Shown: positions 36,601-40,464, counted from the first letter of the stretch. The stretch is DNA of 64,000 nt from Hyalangium gracile (GCF_020103725.1 NZ_JAHXBG010000005.1:186001-250000); one strand, 5' to 3'. Numbers and translations are program-made. Notes: a model not told the origin generated them from the letters alone.

Positions 36601-39444
36601 CTGCAGCTTCACCGCCGGGAGCACGTAGTGGGTGACGAACGAGCCCGGGGTGTTGCCATTGGGTGGCGGCGCCGTGTCCTCGAAGACCTTCACCTCGTCG
36701 AAGAAGATCTCCACGCGCGCCACTTCCACGTCGTCCAACCCGCCCACGCCAATCAGCAGATCCTCGGTCTTGACCACCTCCACGTTGTCGAGCGGTGTGA
36801 TGAGGGCCAGGGAAGGCGGCGCCACATCCCGGGAGACGGACACGGAGGCCGACACCTTCTTCTCATGACCCGAGGAATCACGGGCCACCGCCTCGACGAG
36901 GAGCGTCTGCCCCGCGGCCGAGGAGGGGACGATGTACTGAGCCTGATACGGCGGCACACTGGACAGGCCCACCGCCGTGCCGTTGACGAACCACGACACC
37001 TGCACGGGATCCGACGAGTCATCCGTCGCGGTCGCGGAGAGCGGCATGCGCGAGCCGGCGATGATCGTGGTGCTGTTGATGGGGTTGAGGATGGTGATCT
37101 GCGGAGGCGCATCCTCCTTGACGGTGGCCATGAAGGACGCGCGCCGCTCGTTGCCGCCCACGTCGATGGCCTGCACCTCCACCCTCACCTGCTTCCCCAG
37201 GCTGCTGGCGGGAGGCACCCACCTGAACAGGAAGTCCTGGGAGCCCGCGGCGGTGCCGTCCAGGCCTCCCTTCGCCAGGCGGGTGCTGGCGACGACGGCG
37301 CCATCCACCAGCAGATTCACATCCACGCCAAAGGCCAGCGCATCGTCTCCGAGCGTGCCCGACACCACGAGCGGGACGCCCACCGCGGCGTCCGCCTGGG
37401 GCCCCACCGGACGACTCAGCGTCAGCAGGGGTGGAGAGTCCGCGGCGATGCGAACCACCAGGGCCTCCACCGGCACCAGGGCGCCGGCTCCATCCACCGC
37501 CGCCGCGCGGATGACGGCGGACGTGCCAGCCGCCGACCTCGGCGGAATGAAGCTCACCTCCCAGAGGGGGACGACCACGGGCACCAGGCCCTCCGCCGTC
37601 TCTCGCATCCTCACCTCGGAGCGAGGCGTCTCCGACGCGCCCAGCGGCGCGTCATCCACCGAGAAGCGGACGATCTGGAAGTCCTCCGGCTTCAGCAGAC
37701 CGCTGCGCCAGTTGCCGCTCGTCACGCGCAGCGTATGCGGGAGCCCCGCCACGAGGACCTGGCCCGCCAGCGGCGACTCGTACACCACCTTGCGCGAGCT
37801 GGGAGGGGGCACTCCCACCACCTTCACCTGCAGCTCCGGCATGGCCGTCACCATCACGCCAGCCGTGTCCTTCACTCGCGCCCCGATCTTCAGGGTGCTG
37901 CCCCCATGAGGAGGAGCCTTCACCTGCAGCACGTAGGGCGGCTCGGTGTCCACGACGGTGGGCACGTTATTGACCAGGAATTCCACCTGCGTCACGCCCA
38001 CGTCGTCCGAGGCGATCGCCTTCACCTCGAGGCTGCCGCCCGCGACCACGGTGGAGGGCGCATTCAGTCGGATCTCGGGCGGGCCATCCTTCGCCTCCAC
38101 CGGCACGCTGACGGACATGTTCAGCGCCGGGATGCTGGCGATGATGCTGTCCACGCCAGGCCGCAGCGACGTCACCTTGCCGTCCGGCGAGACGCGCAGC
38201 GGGCTGAGCGCGCCATCTTCCGTGGACCACACCGTGCCGACGACGGCGGGCGTCAGATCCACCACTCGCGACGGTCCGCCGCCGGCGAGCACACCCTTCA
38301 GGGACAGCTGGACCGTGCCTCCCACGCGCTCGATCCTGGGAGAACCCGGCTCGATGTAGAGCGACTGGATCACCGCATTGGAGTCCACCACCACGGGCAC
38401 CTTCTTCGTCCGCCCCGCGTAGCTGACCTCCACTTCCGTCTCGCCATTGGCGCGCGCGACCACCAGGCCGTCATGCGTCACCGTGGCGAACGCCTCGTTC
38501 AGCGACTTGTAGGTCGCGCCGTGCGAGCCACCGCTCACGTCCACCTCGCCCGCGACGGCGAAGATGGCCTTCACCTGCAGGCGCTCGCGCTGACCGAACC
38601 CCTTGGACAGCAGCAGCGGCGAAGGGCTGATGCTCAGATCCAGCACCGGATCGAAGGCCGTGGAGTCGGTGAACTCCACCGTCGAGGTGTGCACCGCGCG
38701 ACCGAACGGATCCTCCAGCGCCACGTCCACCACGACCACGCCGTCTGGCGGGATGGTCTCGGTGCGCACCGGAACGGAGAAGCTCACCTTGCCCGCTGTG
38801 TCCAGGCGGGGGTGCGCCACCAGCCGGCGCCCCATGGCGAAGGAATGGGCCTCCGCCTCGTCCAGATCGCCCTTCACCGTCCGCAGCAGCTGCGCGGAGG
38901 CGCCCATCACCGTCAGCTCCGCCTTCGCCACGCGATCCGCGCCGCCCTGATAGGACACCTCGACGATCAGCTGCTTCGTGTCCGTCGAGGCCTTCACGCT
39001 CACCGCGTCCGCCGCGAAGCCGGGCGGAGGCGAGCGCACATCGAAGGTGATCTGCCGGAGGGGAGCCTCCGGATCCTCGTCGGCGACCACCGGCGCGGCC
39101 CGCACCTCCAGCTTGCCGTCGGCGGGCAGCCCCGCTGTGAACGGCACCAGCAGGTGGAAGGCAATGGCGCCGGCCTGATCCCTCGACACGATGACCCGGT
39201 TCAGCTCCGCGAAGGTGCCGGTCGAGGCGGAGGTTCCCTTGACGCTCACCGCCACCTGGGAGGCGGCCCCCTCCACCTCGAAGCCCAGCTCCACCGCGCG
39301 CGCGCCGGGCTGCATCGGCTGCAGGGGGAAGATGGCCACCACGGACGACGCAGGCTGCTGCGCCATCGCGGCGCCTGGGACCGCGCAGACAAGCGCCAGC
39401 ACGACACCCAGCGCCCACAGGCGCGATGCGGATCGTCGCTGCAT
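9658..39444 (-). CDS. Giant secreted Ig/TIG/propeller repeat protein, 9,928 residues
   Basis: The start is ATG 39444, preceded by GGGAGAGGGG; the frame is open 57 bases further upstream, but only this start gives a clean signal peptide (MQRRSASRLW..., AMA cleavage after Ala28). Order of domains: a novel N-terminal part; two BIG2-like domains (about 270-455); some 25 Ig-like domains of 85-100 residues (about 460-2890) with the recurring form PPxV...PxxGxxV...DDxxVxxVE...PPY...DxxGN; seven super-modules of LVIVD-like propeller + SbsA-type Ig + two IPT/TIG (about 2890-7285); another SbsA Ig, Ig-like domains, propeller, Ig, propeller and Ig (about 7285-9450); and a Cys-rich tail (about 9490-9928) with Asp/Asn-rich CGDGVNNGDGD-type motifs. 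No anchor or recognised secretion signal is seen at the C-terminus. Likely a cell-surface or secreted adhesin or scaffold; exact role unknown. The parvulin-like lipoprotein genes on both sides suggest chaperone-assisted folding. Confidence 0.9.
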   Translation of the reverse strand: MQRRSASRLWALGVVLALVCAVPGAAMAQQPASSVVAIFPLQPMQPGARAVELGFEVEGAASQVAVSVKGTSASTGTFAELNRVIVSRDQAGAIAFHLLVPFTAGLPADGKLEVRAAPVVADEDPEAPLRQITFDVRSPPPGFAADAVSVKASTDTKQLIVEVSYQGGADRVAKAELTVMGASAQLLRTVKGDLDEAEAHSFAMGRRLVAHPRLDTAGKVSFSVPVRTETIPPDGVVVVDVALEDPFGRAVHTSTVEFTDSTAFDPVLDLSISPSPLLLSKGFGQRERLQVKAIFAVAGEVDVSGGSHGATYKSLNEAFATVTHDGLVVARANGETEVEVSYAGRTKKVPVVVDSNAVIQSLYIEPGSPRIERVGGTVQLSLKGVLAGGGPSRVVDLTPAVVGTVWSTEDGALSPLRVSPDGKVTSLRPGVDSIIASIPALNMSVSVPVEAKDGPPEIRLNAPSTVVAGGSLEVKAIASDDVGVTQVEFLVNNVPTVVDTEPPYVLQVKAPPHGGSTLKIGARVKDTAGVMVTAMPELQVKVVGVPPPSSRKVVYESPLAGQVLVAGLPHTLRVTSGNWRSGLLKPEDFQIVRFSVDDAPLGASETPRSEVRMRETAEGLVPVVVPLWEVSFIPPRSAAGTSAVIRAAAVDGAGALVPVEALVVRIAADSPPLLTLSRPVGPQADAAVGVPLVVSGTLGDDALAFGVDVNLLVDGAVVASTRLAKGGLDGTAAGSQDFLFRWVPPASSLGKQVRVEVQAIDVGGNERRASFMATVKEDAPPQITILNPINSTTIIAGSRMPLSATATDDSSDPVQVSWFVNGTAVGLSSVPPYQAQYIVPSSAAGQTLLVEAVARDSSGHEKKVSASVSVSRDVAPPSLALITPLDNVEVVKTEDLLIGVGGLDDVEVARVEIFFDEVKVFEDTAPPPNGNTPGSFVTHYVLPAVKLQSGAEHRIRARAYDSSDNVGFSPEVRIKAVADVAPTGEIKRPQANTVATIGTKLEVLVDARDDVAVTKVEIFLDGQSKGSRTVPPFRFEHLLSCEDFSSPCTPRTAMLKAVATDSGGKTAEWTVPLAIHADEKPPLVAFRSPGAGARVFVGRTIMVDVAASDDVAVDSVELFMNGTPAEQVGGATGDGLYKIYRFRAVVPSGVPEPELRAVVEDTSGLTTERTQRVLAVPDLPPTVTLLSPPPGSPYKEGEDVRLSVSMGDDDGVVGWVGRSGGALQGQWPPATVKDVTSAQWVVVRAPIVHLGQEDKVGVAVRDTGGNETVREVRLSVAPDTQQPSAVMVTPPRSSEVMEVAQGGSLGFRVDVRDDVRVTRVALLRSALNPDTGYEDYRPNGEDPLRVSSERFEEISTPDADGSDTLVTGREYVGTFAGTVSLQGFTLDRQYKLMARAYDPAGNYFDTHVVTIKVMPAVDRTPPHVSLSLSGTPDALTCVAGSTVELTVSASDDTQVSSLNVKVDGVEQTLTFTPGKAFSQKLTIPLPSLPSGSRSLSFTAKAVDSTNKITETSLTRQLVPDAQPVVSLLRPSAGASLTEERREPVQAELKDDVRIASGLIALTTRAVSLAEGSPDAFGVAAPDAAAGSPASSVLWSFGAAQAFQVEVQQGALKVLPHTSNELGGQPGHVTLEVGGLPSSQSAKARITYRYRINAERENHPDVVAFLADNPGGRREELIGGSHDTLELSFPAAYMVVDEIDVELLPESSTGALAVSRTGIVYDTSGVQVRARAAGEWLTVARLDTQHSSPGRPLRAQVDLRPPMGWAPRAAELSAFARETVSTGEAQRSVASIQVGVRADTQPPVAAVKQPLNGSSVVADAEVPVTLSFQDNVEVESAELLVDGSPRETFVRPGTTEQRKVVLRTPSNGAPVSLSVLARDRAGNASLSNPVFVDVRPDGAPTVRLVKLESTVERISEAELESGFVRLLQGTEARLDFEVKDDVRVASIEARLGDLIVYPPPNSPPPASASVSAHLKFTPPVSRDGAPSVLTITASDSHGKTSTTRLVVEGRRPSAPAVAIAVPTADGATITEGSIQFFLQAVAGDDTQVKQLEFFINGQPALKVMEPQARRIEVLSDRLGSDGLPIAADEDLQAAAQQIEDPTFHDVTRLKSYGGMVSLPPGMVAMGPNQSPVTLNVRVLATDVEGHQSTDERAVVVVEDTTPPVAQVLRPGFAQTVVEGTPFVVEVLAHDDVFVRNVQILAGPTPATLVPVHSAGGFPPVNANPGASFGVYAPLVRHELVAPLMQGGCPTSGYVEHFVQARAWDVNDNAVPDELRSTQLLHVTCDTRPQVSIVSPRNGQSVVEGSTVTVQVSATDDVGMDSVVLTATAGSVVQTLRLERPPFVFRVPVPSGASSMTLKAVGRDSYIQEEGHVGNSQLVTLQVVEDTPPTVAIAQPRGPTLTEGRDFGLVVAAQDDVSISSVEVLVEGGVNGPLRFTGTTRPYSFRVPLPYGSAGRTLTFRAEAVDSNQQKSVAPLLTIPVVADTQQPTVSFLSPRNGSGIIRGQTLEIEALADDNVGVVSVVFSLAGRTQPLATMPAPPYRFTYRVPADAEVGTQLTFNAEATDTSALKKLAVPVTVTVQEDHPPQVSWEKAPVQMVEGLTHTFQAKAEDTVGIAHVSLHVGQGASLPEVGRRYVLPYDFHFVAPSASEPPVPLTARLKAVDLAGHEAWSEPRQILVVKDQEPAVAIQAPASGSSVFAGQTVRIQAEATDPDGGIRQVIFLVDGKRVGVANQPAGIPGKPNVYVGTFVAPVASGNRTLTLKAVAVDTAGHEKSSAEVVVGTVRDTVAPEVEQVNPPQADVVTEGAQLVLTAAARDNSSMKSVEFWVAGEKLGSTSAPRAGPPNASGRYLYDSPEPWLVPGGLAGQKIRLYSAAVDASDNRTESGMVDVEIGLRPRATLTPFAGSAVLGPVASGSNGRVVVGGSGLDEQTSSTGSALAFAQVAEGNNPILGLGLVPLDGPPGATTISGPYALVATASRGQSGGTYAPPMLSVVDVETRMRLGSVDVPGNDVLGVAAKDRVAFVANGSAGVVVVDFGAPTAPQRVLTVAVDDARDVFISGDLLLVAAGPAGLQVRDLTHPQLKLLGFVALPGGANAVSAVGQRALVACSESGAELAVVDLSRPEEPRLVSLLSHAPARQDLLARTGLGSVGVSGNLALATAQLVNADNQGVKGMMSVSRIDPDGKALTLVRANLPYLSESAVRRGGADVVPSVGGAVTMVGNQLAHYALQQFVVASVNPVDGARQVPVDPAEPDVADRLRIEVELSEAPSAASLPGAVVLRSGDPVIGPPVAVNVTIDGRILRVTPTGPLAVATDYFLRVESTLASATTGNELDEPFVSRFSTRRVNAKPPVVSSVSPSSGPLDGGTLVTVSGSGFKTGARVYFSDKEAVGGVTVATDGLTLQTRTPAQVEGAATVTVVNPDGLDGTLYGGFLFLKVLELNFVVPATGPVAGGNTVELLGGGFQRGAKVTVGTQELAANQVRVLSPGRLQVTMPEGTLGPVDIAVQNPDERRVVAPGAYLYSDLSVSSVVTRHVPSVDGPDRPLQRLPMMLPVKVALSGDKAWVLSPAVVATSARDITELETRSTRGALSKVDVSDPTQAHVVGGVDLPPPYNPVALVLQGTRAYVAVNGPDLPFIDMLGEGVPSLMVINTVPAQPAIVATVPGVGQAKGLAVAGDLALMAAGQGGVVRFSLQDPDRPMLLGAVKDFRFNGVEKQPSILDVQVSGRYAVLLAELGLERRLLVVDLALPDLRVVGELASSAEDVALYARRGLSVSNNALRTLSISPATRPHLPAAVTPLVNGMKFSVGAAAPQLGAVAGYTSSALVQVLVNSDPARPLSVDAVDLYPATRLSDVAVGGDVVVAAIKETVSQANGPVVRHALSVVGLPFPVVTASVPADGAEGVLVGQPIQIFLSRAIKTEDIKAANVKLVPLNGSAVGVEVPYTWSFAACTTECPTPTSYKLTLTPTGALTPNTAYQVRIQGLRAEADSVSMQGAFLAEFTTATDAMSVPVTLSRLLPSQGPSAGGNDIVLEGTGFLDGMMEVRFNNVPAQVLSTGLGGMSATVRVPASAQGGPATVTVIGKGGVRVDRVGAYLYVDPIRIDEVTPSRGPSTGGTSVLISGAGFVPDGDVNVKFGDKDALQARVLGLGLIQATTPPGVRGTVDVTVSYPSQPGLSATLADGFTFDQPSDSSVTLGHALRDAVVWGDVAYVVGGSTLEVVSLSGLHRFIEGSPAISDEDRLRLVDVNKDGTDDRIIARLMLPGEATSITLPPSEEGAMYVGLVSRRDEDGNATAGAVAKVNVDLAHPERILALNPQVQAVPAGSNGVYGVDVRGHRLLAAAAASGLRSFDVSVEPFPVHAAAVSPGAQTVAVSDARAVLGTGTRGNDFRVGSGALQVWSVEHAPTQTSVLPEAIAAQRIRLLDNVAVVAAGAEGLVLVDVSEPQPERIASVDVKGFAWDVRLAGKLAYVAAGAAGVAVVDLSDLLNPTLLYHVTGTQVGETRAVAFGDGRLLSMRDRGNVRGWSLDFGDPSELSVIRTNVAEGELVPLDLPDVTIFLSTIINAATAQAAFSITTEAGVAVPGTLEAGSPSTPTSTIVFEPSQPLPAGEKLTVSLSTALETFDGKGELIAPFSLSFRTAALPGVRPTISQVVPRVGSIAGDSIVEVLGSRFEQGVEVRIGGALAPVLAFSPTRLTVLTPEGEVGLADVEIIQPSGLSARQPGGYLYVAPLYASSATPRFLNPRGGSVITVTGDGFLPEWADALGSTRVLVRGLPATNVRVKSFNELVAVAPPGSFGAADVTVVSPDGISRGTAPSEVGYGLPFLGEERTVATAPRALVANPSSPLQVFSAAGASGNGNKFTKTYRGGYYTQQGTIPVSYRTVSYDATKPGEPRTSVSWMVNPEDELVDRFFAVRLGMLPPTELPDIEVMPDSLDVAMRDGRIYLASGESGLVLLNPSSPPTEVLGQASFGAGGGMLATRVVPTQTGAWLLGTTLSKEPAAQCQGGSLPAYGTAGTIALFDTRVPQDPVRIGELMSGTDVFGAALADGRAFVVTGAHEGIYFCPPQTGDPRALPPPPQSSLTGHAQGDQAHVAKGATPSGKLIIYSSASPGAMVEGEISYPYTLTDVVVVRGVAIVAAAEFGLLFVDVSNPSDPKKLDSLSIPFDTTLSNVPGHPQRLRLLGDMLFVAAADGGVVLVDVSDPRDPKRVSGGNPERAWDMVAVKDRLLLAGRDRVTELSVPFLYVTGYSPARESLVPPENVELAVRFNRPLHAPSFTDTSVQLLGPGDTAVDVELEISDSQLVVRPDDPLVPGTAYRLVVSTTVTDQRGGALLIPFELEFETAAAGSRVPEPQAVSQSMVSRAGGAVITVTGKGFTGTSHVRVGGVEAAFQLAAAPDTDTSMSVTVPAAAQAGPADLEVENQGGPRGVLPAALLYLDPLVGANVSISPDHGPVSGGTRVSLTVPGKRVLAPGTQVRIGNANALDVDIRDLSSLRFTTPAVAQAMLAPVELVRPGEPAVQVGVFAYDMPVGTTMDLPGFPPRVASELRLQGDTLYVGVSNTGYTGLEIFDVKIEERPIRLGGMRTETPVRGLDVSGSLAFLAIDAQGLAVVDVSNSATPFEAGRASTSGLATGVRVEGQDAYVSVTESTGGPGAIRRFSIVGPRVAPAQAWPLDADTDALALDLGPTRFYALTSRVTENTGDGLSLSIYDREDPALALRGRISIQSGFQPYEKLVASRLLVRGGRAYVTVGNKLYVYDLSNEAQPQLVLSTDLGAPAAGLTFVGGALLAATSGSATVIEVPPTDLVVVELDPKPGSLAHSNTIIQARFTLPVKKESVKAETFQVSTFDGQTWHAVAGEYDVVFAVRGSTAIFQPTGGLPPGQQVRVKITQGVEGFDTRTLVAPVEAIFFVAPGTNAEQPKITSIVPASGLATASTAVEIQGAGFRQETTVKVGGQAATVESRTCPNQQPSCTALQVTVPPSLLSAAGPALVEVIDTPSGLSDQRVGGFFYRDPLNLLTLSPTQSPQQGGGYLTLKGKGFMPGMKVFFDQTASFEVRVTSTEDAVAKIPPHGPGLVDVRVELAGQVVTREDAFLYGAGAVARLPTLPVAHAIVDNGVVYAALGGETAIVGQDGTVYSASRATSQGGLLIASLSELPTIREEKTLTFTAQGGARRLAKAGNLLYMAAGKAGVKIWDVSLPAAPSEKPSLSVTNAAVDVVVKDNLLFVADGEGVSLYRLGETSSPLLMSKRALPGGAGALALHGKYLLAADLHATTPRVHVLDATKGTLPEVSSVSVIAPARHLTSKGTRAYASLGAAKQVAIIDLSDPEEEGLSLDGQLVLTHPQNSSWMSAEQTWVGEGVAYVAAGGGKVQRFELPAPDTQAVALESAQVVGDARTLVFADNYLLVGTLLLDVGNRQVELPLQQESDKSGELAGTLTSVRLDHLELIGTTPASNDKVPVDTTVRVHVSALPDSNTLGEVTLALDDGTSAPVNVARRAESTPDGADVVLEPYAPLTVATGYRLRVGQNLADLEGGKLGVDVDVHFATASTSTVERPIFESVTPAFGLTQGGDTVTVRGEHFLPNARVFVGGNEAAVQTVEADGRTLSIVVPPGVEGPAAIEVVNVGGLSDLRLGAYRYLPAPVVSQVTPSTAAFNSQEFVTLQGAGFFGDTLVTFGGRPASSVELLSSGALRVKVPRDVTGPVTVAVATPTSNGPHIDEWEGTFTFTLEQLGVPGQGAEAFAKMGSVLLLAKSGKLTALDMSQPDSPDELGSLAQGVPLQATAMAVSGNVAYLAASGIVARYDLESCVTGASVDCEPQKIDHAILSSGGTPISIVATSGTAYVAFSNSREVAILGRVAGEFRVVARTYLSAGTIRAMQRVGSALAILVDLGTRSRVELFRLDEAALNQIGVLDNQPAPAYAMAADGNRLLLGVNHGVRLVDATDPCGPQLVGSWDSSDVNNKAQDVALSGPWAWVGGRNRLSLVDTTATPGFMERTWAVPPSTSQQVVMVGGAAASISTTQTRVFNLPYPVTVRSVPLPGGVLPLNGTVSVTRPVREVQLPQGSTFTLRDLAGQEVLGTADTSGYTLTFTPQSALTPHERYEAEVSLAPMPYVGGALMGPWRFPVVGGEVVSELSVSTLLPDHGGLAGGTLVDITGNNLETVSEVRFGTRAAELVEPSAASLVRVRTPASDTAGPVTVKLISGQGQPLQVPGAFVYVAPLTVTNISPTQVDYLSGGTVTLTGTGFMDGMTVNVDGAPAAVSAMSSSTLSFNVPAGPQGDVTVMLVKAGTAPVVLDHHVSRVDARPPTVVAWDPPTVVGGQSVPRNAQFTVHFSEPIKVESAAQARLKREATNTDVGAMVTVAPNGLSLSLVPSTLLVSTTRYVLSVEGVTDLVGNAITGTAGRATFRTVDVTKPQVSLVVRSSGAVVETGQQFTVEVPWTFEVKATDDSGSIHLRELYVDGSLANGSNGVFTHQWPSTAVNNNPHELLAVAEDAAGNREQILVSVQLVNNLPPTVTFEQPAQSAIEKEEGEELFVRIAAQDTTTLSLVELRLDGASIKRATSQPASSVMEHTLRMKQVGASPEVHLLTALATDSGGLTGSAEHPVMVTIKPDATPPAVSLLAPVQGARVPAGAPVEVRVLATDTNPVRSVVVTIDGEEFTLTQAPWTVQWTPPAVTTERTVVVTARATDARNNEQTSAPLSFIVEPATPPVARIVSPNSGASYEEGKPIDVTLDVVSVRGIRKVSVFLGDNEVVLRQPQWKHTFTAPAVGPEGGYVMLRAVAEDVSGAFSSVSQRQLKITNGSTSAPTLTVATVPEGPVFAGGSSLAVQASASTGATVKQELRVGSQPVAVASTGGYVLPTGPEAAEVRLSVNASSLGGTVAHQVSGQLAVFAEGPATRQPLDGAAGVVDLALQGDRLLVLRDDGGGRALVEARLRADASLVTRQELAEEGAPAAISFVGDRVAVALRVAGAGALELLTEQLSSLGRVALRREPTAMASFRGGVVIGTDEGIEVRNQDGVLLSRQFIGAVTSLSVHGDWLYALAGGRLVAVDLSVPPAPKVLPATAVTGAGVVTSLGADRVCVAGTSVSCFTRGSNALTPAGNKALPSTAVSIRALGPWLLVGSNEGLLVLDAREEPRIAGRFPEVKGRAVAAGGTVLAVKEQELSRLKLARGPGAPVVTLSLPPAAAPGTRVSLVATVTDGGDPLNAYTSELSVDGRIVEVLDGALPTSVDLPLTGSSAQVMLRVRDLAGNVGTAQQTVSLEGDSPLPELLSLEVPSPVLEGTEFWIRPKAMNPTLVSSIEVSVDGAAPIRFSGPAWAGLVEAPATTEDRDIVVTAVAIDGQNRRSLVKTAQLRVLDDTTDAPEVLTLAALQSGAILEGTRVDVVATTNPGTVREIRFFVNQVEQQRVSTSPYQATLLMPLIGGSSSVLVEAVAVDEAGRKSSPVSMTISLADDGTAPVLTGPNLFALEPAAGRVAAGSWLVSTATVTDASGLAFLQQKLMVGTQEVARGGARFQYTVPLSTEVGTKLELVVTARDRAGNTATATVASWRVVRPVVSPAGQVFAAQFAGAEQLAVQGDRVFVRTATGFSIGALTRGDTPSLTHLGSYVGSERPLSMAVAGDLVVLAYGATGADVIDVSVPAQPRYVGHANGDFGRLVAHAGKVYASAATQVDPPVQLNLSEPAHPTAASVTTANSILLAAHADGVTWLQSNDVMHQYRQDPGVGTLSTWTHDVPAPKVTVAVERDSDRLFLVTNSTLEIYQPGVTAPLASLTVPGRLVRVARGLAYVLCADGRLRVADVSEPTRAAWVASEALDGQDLAITGGLLLAATPAGVEVRGLPPPEGATDTPAVAGALNALTEYRGGVLVAAGDKNFKYLDLSVPTEARLHHQVTTGSAQARQAELVGRHLYFLSGTRMLRGLDDADGSFSLLTTSLGELSSLTTITRFAVSQRRLWAIDGGKLFSLTVPDNANLTSLLLSAGAVDVSGDETHAAVAHGAGGWSLFGMDVTGIPRRLATFQSAPVNALAMDSELLVTASSLSPSQNSFTTWSLGEAGATERATVATAGAVVRMRLQGRLAVLSEGSHGVQLFDVSNPDAPLLVASFSAGNAVDALVRGSEVVIADATGGLRRFPLPSTAAFPTIRIAAPADGTEVRAGDSFLLAGIAGGLDLDAAELLVDDRVVGQVDDRELRAVPQVPMGATPGGELKLQLRVRTAQGGTALSSPVRIRVTPTAAANPTISFSGITETTTLLSGDARNVTVNLQSSTIAPARVTLRLDDQVLGELFPEKGATSAVFHVLIPARAVTGPATLRADLIDGVGRTASASLTLTHRALPELPNPPSGLPSKLYALPYQNCIRSQYSHSQGPFTLSLLVDGEIAATQEVSNVTTSVITLEHCLVLPEPGVQLTLQLVVSDPLGRSKSTPVTTYTVMDESPQVTLVAGDYVIAGQSIVLSGMVSAAGAPVSWAKFLYQPNGASAETLIYQYNPPPNGTLFYSPSFTVPSAGSPLRLILRAVDQAGVNSMDFRDARILPAGTGTTCAQPLPLEPGKAGIPMHALTSPPVTCGGGGGGGYGAWLSLPFDGPVKSLTVSTKETVVVWDTCGTLQLCQGGQTTPRIVTTGPLSADSRLLIRRASSTPTFSDVVLLSAELDAGAKCEPASTAFVCKDSFCAPAEPGVNRCRRAACGDGVNNGDGDSVWDFPADPGCTSLVDDDETDPATPPACANNVDDDNDGYTDWPDDPICVSASANSELGGNGETCAARAELLTETVAVSLVGASSDETLTCGEPVSGRGDRIYALRVPGAGAYYLEATYADIAVRSSCSDSSEEVCSPVGFEGGIRYPAGIWQFFPEEGTYYVLVSGTEDASLQVTGELDYNAKCDPARPWFACVSPQVCMQVGTETRCSEQPSMDAEKKDSNASKRPPEAPNFTSPSNEASFSGGGR
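17590..30780 (-). repeat. Seven tandem ~1.9-kb coding super-modules inside the giant gene
   Basis: Within the 9,928-residue gene the same domain order recurs seven times: propeller blades with VVDVSDP-like motifs, an SbsA/Big_5 Ig (xPxxGxxxVPxD...FS), then two IPT/TIG domains (PxxGxxxGGTxVxxxGxGF). Approximate module limits, read right to left: 30780-28890, 28890-26905, 26905-24990, 24990-22870, 22870-21180, 21180-19310 and 19310-17590. The modules are similar in architecture but clearly diverged in sequence, so they are old duplications, not assembly artefacts. Confidence 0.7.
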
Positions 39445-39469
39445 TGTGTTCCCCTCTCCCTTCGCCGCG

Positions 39470-40369
39470 TCAGGGACGCGCCGACACCTCGACTTGCACA
39501 TCCGCCGCGCTTCGGAGCTGCGATCTCAGCGCGTCAAAGACCTTGCGCTGGCGCACCGGGCCCAGCCGCCCCTCGACATCCGACCGCACTTCCTCGAAAG
39601 AAGGCGTCCGTGCCTCCTTCCGCTCGATCAGCTGGAGCACGGCATACCCCTCCGCCGTCTCCACCACCGGGGAGATCTGCCCGGGCTTGAGCAGCGCGAA
39701 CGCCGCGTCTTCCAGGCGCCGGTCCTTCAGCTCTCCCCGCGCGAACAGGCCCAGCTCCCCGTTCTTCGCCCGCTCGGGCCCGTCCCCCAGCGCCTGGACC
39801 TTGGCCAGGGGCTCGGTGCGCAGCCGCCGCGCGAACTCCTCCGCCCGCGCACGCGCCCGGGTGCGCTCCGCGGCAGTGCCACCCGCCGGCACCGCGGCCA
39901 GCACCCGCCCCAGACGCACGCGCTCCGGCTGCGCGAAGTCCGCCTTGTGCGAGTCGTACCAGGCCCGAAGCTCCGCCTCCGACGCCCGCCCGGCCGCGCG
40001 CTCCTCCTCGGCCAGCAGCGCCTGGACGATCAGCCGCTCCTCGAGCTCCCGCACCTGGCGGGCAATCTCGGGCCGCTGGGCAATCCCCCGGCGCCGGGCC
40101 TCCTCCACCATCAATCGCTTGTCGACCATGGACAGCAGGAACTCGCGCTGGCCTACCGTGCTCTCGAACTGCTCGCGCAGCGTGGGGGGCAGCCGCAACG
40201 CCTCGCGCTGCATCTCCTCGCGGGTGATGGTGCCGCCCCTGAAGCGTGCCACGACACCCTGCACGCCAGGCTCGGGGCTCGCGGGGGGCGTCGGCTCTGG
40301 AGAAGGCTTGCCTCCACAGGCCCAGAGCCAGACCGCCGCCACCCACGCAATGCCTATCAAGCGATGCAC
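39470..40369 (-). CDS. PpiC/SurA-type lipoprotein (A), first gene of the giant-protein operon
   Basis: About 299 residues from GTG 40369 (M-HRLIGIAWVAAVWLWAC, lipid-acceptor Cys18), with AGGA nine bases upstream. An in-frame ATG at 40408 would add 13 residues before the signal and has no clear ribosome site. A SurA_N-like helical region (about 30-125) is followed by a parvulin-like domain (about 150-260). The two conserved parvulin histidines are both replaced: the first falls in VRLGRVL (Arg), the second in EGYAVLQL (Ala). It is therefore more likely a chaperone than an active isomerase. It ends 25 bp before the start of the giant gene and is probably co-transcribed with it, acting on the outer face of the inner membrane or the periplasmic face of the outer membrane. 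Confidence 0.88.
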   Translation of the reverse strand: MHRLIGIAWVAAVWLWACGGKPSPEPTPPASPEPGVQGVVARFRGGTITREEMQREALRLPPTLREQFESTVGQREFLLSMVDKRLMVEEARRRGIAQRPEIARQVRELEERLIVQALLAEEERAAGRASEAELRAWYDSHKADFAQPERVRLGRVLAAVPAGGTAAERTRARARAEEFARRLRTEPLAKVQALGDGPERAKNGELGLFARGELKDRRLEDAAFALLKPGQISPVVETAEGYAVLQLIERKEARTPSFEEVRSDVEGRLGPVRQRKVFDALRSQLRSAADVQVEVSARP

Positions 40370-40464
40370 GAAGAGAGTCCTAGGATCATGAGGTGGCCCC
40401 CGCGCCATCGCTCGAGCGCCCAGATCTACCCGAAGCCGTTCCAGGAGTGAACAGTTGCCACGCC

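Noticed and set aside
9658-39444. Assembly collapse or artificial repeat expansion of the giant gene
   Set aside because: The repeated modules differ widely in sequence and keep one frame, which does not fit an assembly artefact.
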